From: Prinsepia uniflora
Taxonomy: Eukaryota > Streptophyta > Magnoliopsida > Rosales > Rosaceae
Direction of reading: 5' to 3'
DNA: 64,000 nt
NCBI GenBank assembly: GCA_032719365.1
Contig: CM064875.1
Span: forward strand, 19,939,674 to 20,003,673
Shown: positions 36,849 through 46,600 of the stretch, piece by piece
Layout of the letters: each line of letters starts with the position of its first letter
Numbering within the stretch: the stretch's first letter is position 1
Notes under the pieces: generated by a model
Database searches by the model: none
Told to the model about the DNA's origin: nothing
What the model saw: the letters and a program-made list of their open reading frames with translations, nothing else
Made by a program: the position numbers and the translations under genes

Positions 36849-37593
36849 TGACAGGACCCATCCCAATCCCCCCGGGATTAGTGCGGGATGACCCTGCTCC
36901 CGTCTGACACGAAGTGTCAGACAAGGGATATTTTCGTCCTTTGCCCTCCCGGGCTATCAGAGTACGCCAGGATCCGGAGGAGGCATGTGATATCTCGGTC
37001 TCTGCTACAGTCCACATCCGATGTCAACCTGAAGGGCAGTCAAAACATTAAAAACTGTGAGTGGACAAAACAAAGAGTTTATAAAAACATTTAATAAGGA
37101 AGACATTTGTACCCTCCACTAAAAAGCATGCATGCATTCGAAAACCATTTATCCAAAACAACCATATGTGGGACTCAGCCCAAAGCAGATATAAACTAAG
37201 GTCGAAAGGACTACAATAAAAACGACCATACGGGCCACTGCCCAAATCCTGTGCACACCTGTACACACCACATATCATATATCATATATCCATCACATAC
37301 ATATATATAAGTCACACAACCAATCCTGTCACGGTATCCAAAGCCACGCGCATGCTACCCAGGTCTCAATCCGAGTCTTCTCAAAGTCAAGATCAATGTC
37401 CGTAGACCACTGACCCTACCCGAGGTAATAGTAATCATAGCCTTCCTGAGAGTAAGGAACCCAACTGGGGGGTGACTCCACTCAGTCGGTGCTCCGTGAC
37501 TACTCCGGGGTCCACCCAGGCCAACGACCCTCCCCGGAGGAGATAATAGAAGTAAAGGAAGGTAGACGAACATATATATACATAACATAAACA

Positions 37594-37780
37594 TTCATGA
37601 CCGGTTCCCCTGAACCGTCATGATCCATAATATCCATAATCAGGTAACATGCCGGTTCCCATAAACCGTCATGTACCGTAATAACCAACAAGGGTTCATG
37701 CCGGTTCCCATAAACCGTCATGAACCATAATACCATAACAAGGGTTCATGCCGGTTCCCATAAACCGTCATGAACCTGGG
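37594..37780 (-). repeat. Minisatellite in N 5' LTR, about four 45-60 bp units
   Basis: Units centre on ccggttccc.taaaccgtcatg followed by accataata spacers. The last two are most alike. The 3' LTR of N lacks the whole array because of its 982-bp deletion. Confidence 0.85.
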
Positions 37781-38488
37781 AATCCATTTAAGGTTCCCTG
37801 ACCTGAAATCAAAACCGTAAAGTGACTGGGTCTCGTACCCGAACATAGGACACCAACTGGGCACCGTGCCCGGAATCTGAGGTCATATGCCCGAGACAAA
37901 ACCAAATGGGTTTCATACCCGAGTTTATCATTTTGAAATCCAAATTCAGTTCATTTAAATCAATAAAGAAATACAGACCCGTATAAGCACCGTATAAGGC
38001 CGAAACCTCGAAATACGTGCTTATACGTAACCACATACAAATGCACCCATGGCATCATCAAACAAGTAATAAAACATATAATAAACATTTATGCATGCAC
38101 CAATTTAGAAAACAAGGTCCACTCACAGACCGTCCGAGCTGCCGCCTCGATTTGCGTGCCATACGACTCCTCGAGCCGATCACCGTCACCGGGACTCCCA
38201 AACCTGTCCAAATCGTAATAGAAGGTTACTAACTACTTAATTAACCTCCTACCAAAGCCCCGTAATTTTCCCGTATTTTAACTATTTTTAATCCCGAACC
38301 TAAACCTTCCAATGCCCCGAAACATCTCGAGACGGTGTCCGATCGACACGAAACCAGTCCCAAAATGTTCGTTACATCGAATAGATGATTTCACATGTTG
38401 GAAGCTTCCCCAGATTCCCTGCCACGCGCCCTCACGCGCCGCCTGAAGTGGCTGCGCGTGGGCTTCACGCGCCTGCTACAGTACCTGC

Positions 38489-38650
38489 TGACGTCATCGC
38501 TGACGTCAGCATGACGTCATCACTGACAGCCCCTGACAGTGACACGTGTCACGCTCCCATTGGCCCACTGTCTGACATGTCAGTCTGACATTGTCAGATC
38601 TGACATGATGACGTCATCCCTGACATGATGACGTCATCAGGATGACGTCA
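38489..38650. promoter_or_regulatory. Cluster of six TGACGTCA palindromes (N 5' LTR)
   Basis: Same array as in the 3' LTR, offset by 6199 bp, and unchanged between the two LTRs as far as I can read. In the 5' LTR it lies between the U3-side module and the downstream half of the LTR, a plausible enhancer position for element transcription. Confidence 0.6.
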
Positions 38651-39489
38651 TCAGTCATCCCTGCCTCCTCGCGGGTCGACCCGAATGTCTGCAACCGGGT
38701 CGCCGTGACCCGCGGCTTGACCCGGCCGGTTCTCCGCCGTCCGGCCACCAAAACCGTTCCCGTTTGTCCCATTTTCATCCTCTAATCCTAACCTACAGTC
38801 CTATGACATTAAAATGGAAGGAAAACGTCAAAACCCATACCTTCGAGCTTGGCCATGGCGGCCGTGTATTCCTCCGCCGTTCACGGCCATTCCAGGCCGT
38901 CTAATGCCTCGAAACCAATCCCACTCATCTCCTGGGTGTCCTAGAAACCTTACCCAATTAATGGAATCGAGTAAAACCCATTAAAACCCAATTTCGAATT
39001 TTTGAAATTTCCTTACCTCACGGGTTCTCCTCCGCCGTGTCCTCCACCGTGGGCCACCGTCCATCCTTTCCGTCCTCAGCCCTTCACTCTTCCCCCACGG
39101 TCATTCCCCGCTCATACAAGTGATGAAGGGTGAAGTGTGATTGTGTGTTTTGGTTTTTGAAGGAAAAGGAAGAAAATGGAGAAAATGGTGTTATGGGGTT
39201 TCGGGTGGAAGGATGAACAAAGATGAAGGAGATGGCTGATGAGAGAAGGAGAGATTGATGGTGAGGATTAAAAGGTAGGGTTGAAATGGATGGTTAGGAT
39301 TAATAGTTGTTAGGTTTAATTATAAAATAATTAAAATAATAATATTTAATTATTTAGATCCACATTTTGGGGGATCAAATCAATGGGATGAGTGACACTT
39401 GTCACTCATCCATGGGGCCCACCAAAATATCCACCCAATCAGATTTCGCCGAAACGTCCCCGTCTCGAAGTTCGTGCATAGTGAAATCG

Positions 39490-39831
39490 AACTTCCGTGA
39501 CCCATAACTCTCCCGTTCGAAGTCCGATTTCAGTGTGCCGCCTGCCTATGGATTCGTATCGTCCTTATCTACGTAACGGTCTTCGGGCCTCGGCCATCGG
39601 ACCTCCCGGTCAAAAAGTCAACATTTGACCTCCTATTCGCCCAAATTACCAAAATGCCCCTAAACTTCCGAACGTCATAACTTCCTCCTCGAATGTCGGA
39701 ATTGAACGTGCCACCTGTCTATGAACTCGTGACGTCACGAACTACGTCACGGTCATCGGTCAAAGTCCATTTGACCGCCCGATTAAAAAGTCAAGGTTTT
39801 GCCACCATCAGGGGCAAAACGGTCATTTCGC
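39490..39831 (-). repeat. Two-unit diverged tandem module (period ~173 bp)
   Basis: Unit 1 from 39490 and unit 2 from 39663 share, in order: aacttccg, cataact, tcgaa.gtc, gtgcc.cctg.ctatg, ctacgt.acggtc, tcgg, then gtcaa.a.gtcaa and the cattt end. The same pair is recognisable in every long LTR of the window, including the D subfamily (plus strand ~5980-6260). Confidence 0.75.
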
Positions 39832-41233
39832 ATCGTTCGTCCGATTTCGCTCTACTAATCACGGATTAGCCTCACTAATCGTGATTAGTCACTAATCTAA
39901 TCCTGGAATTCGGGACGGGTCGTTACAGTGGTGGTGCTGCGGTGTGGTACTCCCATCATCAAATTGGACCCGTGGTGGTGTTATGAGGATTGAGAAGAGT
40001 CGACTAGCCCCAGCGGAGCTCACGGCGGCGACCGGAGCACACGGCGGCGACCGGAGCACGGGTAATTCCTCATTCCTGTTCAAATACTCTGTTTTTCCGT
40101 TTTGCTTCAAACCAATAATCGTGGGTTTTGGGTATGAGTCGACGGTTTTAGTGAGTTGGGTGAGACTTAGGAAGGTCCTAGGATTGGTTTAAGGTCGACA
40201 CCGTGACGGGGGAAGACCTGGTTGGCCGGAAGGGAAAACAGGGGATTGGTTTGGGTTTTTGTTCGAGCTTGAGTCGACTACGTAGAGGCTGTGTCGAGGT
40301 GTTTGAGTGAGGGGACTGGATTGCTGAGGACTGGACGATGAAGATGGTGAAGAAAGGAAAGGAAACGGAGGCGGGACGGCGGAGAACCGGGAACGCCGGT
40401 TCAGACCTGTTCGCCCAAGGTAGACGACGGTGAACAGTATTCCTGTAGCAGGCGCGTGAGGCCCACGCGCAGCCACTTTGGGCGACGCGTGGAGGCGCGT
40501 GCGGCGGCGGTTGGGAAAATGGTCAACATGGTTTTTGGTCTAGGTGTTGTGACGAGTCTATTGGAAGTGGTTTCGAATTTTTCGGACGTCGTTTGAGGTT
40601 AGTTCCGCGAGGTCGAAGGTTTAGGGTTCCGGTTCGTTACTTTTAGGACCCCGGGGATTTTTGGGGAACTGAGGTGGACCTTCGTCGATGTGTTAGTAAC
40701 GTACTTCGGTACTTGTTGACAGGATCGGGATTTCCCGAGGAAGCTGAGGAACGTACGAGACGTTTGGGACGCGATTGAGGGCTCGGTACTGTGAGTGGAC
40801 CCTTTCTCTAAACTCGAGCATGCATAACTGTTTTCTATAACTGTTTTATGGTTTTATATGTGATTTTATGATTGTTGAATATGTGATGTTAGTTTTACAT
40901 AATTGCACGGTTTTCGAGAAATAACGTAATTGGCACGTTTTACGAGGAATGTCAATTTCTGAGTATAATGCCATGGTTTTGGGGTTTTCAAATGATAACT
41001 GGTTTTGAATTCTTATAAATGGATTTTGAGACGTGATTTCGATGATTAAGGGTTTCGGTTTTAGAATCGGAATTTGGTTTTAAAGTGGGAAAAGTGGAAT
41101 TCCGGATTTGGGTTCGGAATGACGGTTTTGGATGCCGGAAGGGCATCAGACCGTGATTTCGGATTCGGGTTTGGATATGGATTTCGAAATGGTTTTCAAA
41201 TGGTTTTGGATTGGATTTGCTGGATCTGGTTAT

Positions 41234-41428
41234 TGGGTTTAAAGACCCGGATTTTGATTGACGGGGGACGGGCCCGGATTGAGTTTAAAGACTCGGGAGT
41301 TTAAAGACTCAGATATATTGATATGTCCCCCGTATGCTTGTTGAGTTTAAAGACTCGGGAGTTTAAAGACTCAGATATTATTGAGGCCTGGATTGAGTTT
41401 AAAGACTCGGGAGTTTAAAGACTCGGAT
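41234..41428 (+). repeat. Palindromic minisatellite gagtttaaagactcgg in LTR L
   Basis: About seven copies of a 16-18 bp unit; each contains GAGT-TTAAAG-ACTC, which can fold on itself. A matching array occurs in LTR I at about 48190-48392. Confidence 0.85.
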
Positions 41429-42000
41429 AGGTCCAGCAGGTTTGATCGGATGGTTATGGCTTGGTACTTATGTTTTCTGATACGGATGTTATGATGTTTG
41501 TGACATGATTTCCATAACTATTTTTATAATGATTCTGCAAATGTTTTTATGATGATCTTCATGTGATTTATAATTGTTTGTAATAACTGGGTTATGCATG
41601 TGATTTCAAAACAGAGGGCTAAACCCGGTTTTCTTAAAAAATGGTTTTGGAAACTTTTCTTTTATTTATGGTCCACTCACACTTTTCTGGTTTTAAATTG
41701 CCCTCCAGGTCGTGGAGCTAGAGCAGGGTTCCGGCGTCGAGGCAACGTTTGAGGCATAGAAGTTACGAGAGTGACCCCGGAGTGCTTAACCTTTTCCGTT
41801 GTGCATGTATCTAATTTAGCGGTTTTCTTTCTTGTGTATTTGAGTACTATGCTCTGTACATACGTTTGACTCTGGGATGTTTAAAGTTTTTCCTGCGTCT
41901 GACTGTTTTCTTTAGTAGTTACGTTGGTGTTGTGTCGGGCTGTCAGACGGGAGCAGGATTGACCTCGGTTTTCGGGGTGAAACCGGGGTGGGTCCTGACA

Positions 42001-42127
42001 ATTTGTGTCGGACGTGTACGATTACACGGGAGTGCCCGAGTGGGAGATAAGATTGGATTTCCACAGTCTGGATGTGGACTTGGGATAGGTGGAATTTCGA
42101 TGATGAAATTATTTAAGGGGGAAAGCT
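42001..42127 (+). mobile_element. Element K interior, segment 2, with polypurine tract
   Basis: Short tail of the K interior after LTR L. It ends ttcgatgatgaaattattt then aagggggaaagct directly before the 3' LTR, the gypsy-like end plus polypurine tract seen in C and N. Confidence 0.75.
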
Positions 42128-43084
42128 TGTAACGACCCGTCCTAAATTTCGGGATTAGTTTAGAAATTAATTGAGGATTAGCCCGACTAACCGGGGATTA
42201 GTCGAGAGATTTCAGAAGGATGGCGTGAAATGACTGTTTTGTTCCTAGGAATGGGCAAAAAGTTAACTTTTGACCCGGATGGTCCAATGGACTTGGACTG
42301 ATGGCTGTGACATAGATCGGGACGTTACAAGTCCGTAGACAGGCGGCACGTCGAATTCGGATGCTCGACGAGGAAGTTACAGGTCACGGATGGTTTTGGG
42401 TACTATTTATGGTGGCACATTTTACGATGCGCTGTTGTCATTTGTCCTTTAGTGTGGGTCTAGATATTTCTATCCAGCCCAATGGATGAGTGACAAGTGT
42501 CACTCATCCATTGATCCCTAAACATACATATATGCATACCACCGCCCTTCCTTCATCTTATTTGTGTTTCCACACCCGAAACCCATAATCCGAACACCTA
42601 ACCATGCTCTTTATCCTATCCTCACATGTTCAAGACTGAGAGTGGGTGACCGAGTGACTGAGAGTGAGGGACTGAGACAGAAGGGATGGCTGAGGAACGA
42701 CGGAGCTACGACGGAGGTAAGAACCCGAAAACCCGTTTGTAGTTTAAAACTAGAATTCTAGATTTAGACGTTTAGTGATCGATCTAAGGGGCCCTAATAC
42801 GTTCTAGGGTTTACGACGAGTTCATTGGATCGATTTTCGAGGCAGGAGGTGGTCGTAATCGAAAGTTATCGACGGAGGAAAAATAGGGTCACTGTTCATC
42901 GATTCGAATAGGTACTTCCAGTTCGATTTTCTCAAGTTTTATTAGGGGGATATATTTCTAGGGATTGGACTACCGTGTAGGAATCAACGGGTTCAAAAAC
43001 GAACCAGAAACAAGGGAGAAAAATTCGGGCCAGGGTCGCGGGTCTGCGCGACCCAGTTGCAGGAATTCGGGTTGACCCGACTCA

Positions 43085-43400
43085 GCGAGGATGATGATGA
43101 CATGGTAGGGTGACGTCATCATCTGTCAGACGTCAGGCCACATGGCCAATGGGAGGCTTCCACGTGACAGTTTTCAGTGCCTAATCAACCTGACATGTTA
43201 GTGACGTGGACCAATCAGATGGGGCCATGTGTCACTAACATGTTAGACACGTGGACCCGTGAGCTGCTGACATGTGGCACTATCAGCTGACAAGTATCAG
43301 CTATCAGAATGTTAGAGATAACATCATGTTGACGTCAATAGTAACGTCAGCTTTGATTGTTGACTGCTGACGTCAAAGTTGACTTTTTGTCAACATTGAC
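43085..43400. promoter_or_regulatory. TGAC/ACGTCA-rich segment in LTR J
   Basis: Repeated tgacgtca, gacgtcag, ccacgtgaca and tgacatgttagtgacgtgg words. It corresponds in LTR position to the six-octamer array of N and to 61090-61390 of D3, though the individual sites differ. Confidence 0.45.
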
Positions 43401-43656
43401 TTTTGCTTTGACCCGCGCGTGGGGGTTCATGGGCACGTATAAGGTGTGACCAGGACTATTTTAAAGGTTGCCACGATTCGAATCCAATGATGGTGGTTTC
43501 GGGTCGATCGGAGATCGCTAAGTTGGTCAAATTAAGGTTTTTAGCCTCGAGATGTGTGTTCGGGACCCGTTCCCGAGCTAGTACTGTTCATGGGCTTTAG
43601 ATATGACCTTATTGAGTCCGTTAGTGACCCTTGGTATGGTTTAGACAGGTCCGGAG

Positions 43657-46600
43657 TGTAAGGACCCGTCTCGGAAATTAGGGTTAAGGAAGTGATTAAT
43701 GACGGATTAGTGAGCTTAATCGGTGGTTAGTTGGTTTCGATAGGTCCGTTAGTGAAGAATGACGATTTTGCCCCTAGTTTGGGCAAAATGTTGACTTTTA
43801 GTTCGGGCGGTCAATTGGGTATTGACCGATGACCGTGACGTAGTTCGGGACGTCACGAGTCCGTAAACAGGTGCCACGCCCGATTCCGACATCCGAGGAG
43901 GAAGTTATGATGTTCGGAAGGTTGAGGGCATTACCGTAATTTGGTTAAAATAGGGGAAAACGTTGACTTTTCGTGTGAAGAGGTTTTGACACGCAGACCG
44001 AGGACCGTTAGTTAGATCTCGTCGTCCTGAGTTCAACGACAGGCGGCACGTGTTCATTGGACATATGACGGGCAAGTTACGGGTCTAGAATGGCAGTGGC
44101 ATAACCGTAAATTTTTGACTCAAAGAGGGGCATTTTGGTCTTTTGGTGCATTGGGAATTGGGCCAATCTGATAAGGCCAAGTGTACAGGAGAGATGGGAT
44201 ATTTTGTGAGAGGGCTGAGGGGATGGTGACACGTGGTGTGTGTGTAGTGGGTTCTAGGGAGTGCACGGTGTGTGTGTGTTTTAAATTTGTGCAGTGTGTG
44301 TTCGTGTTTGTTCGAACAAGAGAGAAACAGAGGGTGAGATTGGGAGAAAATTGAGTGTTGGCCGTGTGTGTTGGTGTGGCTTGGTGATTGAGTAAGTGAG
44401 GAGAGATCGAGAGGGAGGTAGTGAGTGAGTTGTGAGGGCAGCTCGTGTGAGTTTGAGTGTGTGAGGAGTGTGTGAGTTCACAGGAAAAACCAGAGAAACA
44501 GAGAGGGTGTTGGGTGGTGGTGTTGTCGTGGTTGACCAATCGAGGCTGGTGGTGGTGCTGCCGTGGTTGACCAATCGAGGCTGGTGGTGGTGTCCAGAGG
44601 ACGGAGGAGGACGAAAGGAGTCGTATACTCACAGCTGAGCTCACGGCGGCGGCCTGAGCACAGGTAATTTCTCTTCCCCGTATAGTTGCTCTGTTTTGCC
44701 GTGAAAGTTCAAACGGTGAGTCGTGAAGTCTGGGGTTGAGTCGAAGGGTTTGGTGGGTGCTAGTCGACTCAGTGAGGTCCTAGGAAACTACTGGTTGTGC
44801 AGCCGTGATAGGGGGTGACACGGGTGGCCGGGAGTGCAAACAGGGGACTGAACGGGTTTTGCTTCGAGCTAGGGACGACGATTTAGGGGTTGTGTTGGAG
44901 TGTTTGGAGTAGGGGAATCGGTTACTGGGTAGAGGACGATGAGATTGGTGAAAGGAGGAAGGGAAATGGTGGACGGATGGCGGAGAACCGGTCACGCCGG
45001 TCTGGAATAATGCACAACCTAGTGCTAATTGCTAGTCTAGCATGCTGACCACAACCTAGTGCTCTGATACCAAGCTGATAGGACCCGCCCTGATCCCCCT
45101 GGGACCACATGGGGACGTGCCCTGCTCCCGTCTGACACCCAAAATAACGTTCCAATTTTAACCTCAAAAGTTCAAATGAATAAATAACCAAATAAAGTTA
45201 TACATCAAATCCGAAATAAACCGATGTCAAACAAGGGATAAAGTTCCAAATTACAAATTGCGAGCACGACTCTAAAATAAACCTACGGGCAAACCACCCA
45301 ACAGGAGATCAGGTACGCGGAAGTAGATCTATACCTCAGCCTCAAGATCCTCCTCTACCTCAGTAGCACAACCTGGAGGGGTTACCAAAACATTAAGGGT
45401 GAGTGGGCCGAAACTCAAGTTTATAAAACCGTTTAATAAGTAAAACATATAAGTTACCCCTCCGTTTTCTAAACATGCATGCATCAGAATTTTAAACCAT
45501 AAATTATATAATATGAATCATAAGGCATGTAATAAAACCATAAACATAATTTTAACCACTGCATTATACACTCCAATCCTGACATCCCCGATGTCTGACG
45601 TCCCTGACGTTCACTAAGGTCACAGTCCCAAGGCTACGCGTGCCACTCGGGGTCTCAATCCCGAATCAAATCCCCGAACCCTGTCTGGGTACGGCATCTC
45701 AGATGCCTAGCGTCCTAGACGCTCGACGTCCCTGACGTCAAATTATAGCAATCCTGCTCCTGAGTCATTTTACGGTCCAGTTCCTCCGTAGAATGACCCC
45801 TCGCAGGCAATGCGCCGTGACCGCTCCGGGGTACCACATCCGGAGGAGACAGTATCATAAGAATGGATCTATATAATGCAGTACCAAATACATTTTATTG
45901 ATATCCACATGCAAAACATATATATACATAGATAAAATCCAAACCAATCTTTAAGTTTCACCAAAACGGGTCTCAATCCCAAATGCCGTGGAACGTGCCA
46001 TTATCATAATTTCAATATCATCAAAACCGTTTCTTGATTCCAGCATGTGAATATAAGTAAATCAGAAAACATTTAAGCATGCAAGGGTTTAATGAAATCG
46101 AGCCCACTCACAGTACGATCCTACTGCGAAATCTGCGCGTACGGACCTGTACCGGGATTATCGTACAACTCCTGTCAGTCCAAATCACACGTAAGGGTCA
46201 CTACAAGTCTTAAACATTTATTCAAAAAGTCTGAAACAGAAACCGGCTCGGGGAAACAGTCCAAACACGTTTCCCGAGACAACTGGCCCTAAACTGACCC
46301 ATAAAAACTATCTCATATCGACATGGTTAATTCACCAAAAATATTCAGAATGATGAGAGGAGTAAAAGTCATGTTGATCATGATCAGAGATAAGGCTCAA
46401 CGCGCCCTCACACACCGCCCAAAGTGGCTGCGCGTGAAAGTCACGCACCTGACACTGTAGCTACAGTGTCACCACCTTCACCCGTTTGTCTGTAATACGG
46501 GCCTGCCACCCGCGGCTTGACCCGGTTAATTGACCCTCAATTTCCACTCGATTTCACTCGTATTTGATCCTAATATGTTCATTAACTATCCAATTTAGGT

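Larger units (their letters stand above)
31632..39927 (-). mobile_element. Full-length LARD-like element N with exact target duplication
   Basis: 8296 bp, flanked by gtggt at 31627-31631 and 39928-39932. On the minus strand the order is 5' LTR 39927-36849, primer site, 3120-bp non-coding interior (36848-33729), polypurine tract, 3' LTR 33728-31632. It has no gag, protease, reverse transcriptase, RNase H or integrase. The two LTRs differ by about six substitutions over ~2.1 kb aligned by eye plus one large deletion, so this is the youngest full insertion visible. It inserted into LTR L. Movement must depend on proteins from another element. Confidence 0.92.
36849..39927 (-). mobile_element. 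5' LTR of N, complete (3079 bp)
   Basis: Complete LTR with plus-strand termini tgacaggacccatccc and gggacgggtcgttaca. Internal landmarks: U5-side hairpin 36902-36922, candidate acceptor at 37029 (minus), minisatellite 37594-37780, TGACGTCA array from 38489 to ~38650, candidate donor at 39016 (minus), larger hairpin 39386-39411, and the two-unit module 39490-39831. Confidence 0.92.
30812..42000 (+). mobile_element. Solo LTR L, split by full-length element N
   Basis: Outer parts are 30812-31631 and 39933-42000 (about 2.89 kb once N and one duplication are removed). It begins TGTAATGACCCGTCCC and ends GGGTGGGTCCTGACA. The flanks are gtttg (30807-30811) and atttg (42001-42005), a 5-bp duplication with one mismatch inside the K interior. 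It is close to LTR I (43657-48962) and to the partial LTR at 63414-64000. It carries a palindromic minisatellite (41234-41428) and putative splice sites (donor 40062, acceptor 41708). Confidence 0.88.

Noticed and set aside
37594..37780. CRISPR array
   Set aside because: Repeats are imperfect, spacers are themselves repeats and the site is in a plant LTR.
44120..44644. 174-residue minus-strand frame
   Set aside because: It is antisense to a GT/GA-rich LTR segment, giving a Thr/Ser/His/Pro-rich translation; the homologous part of L (31399-31631) is different.
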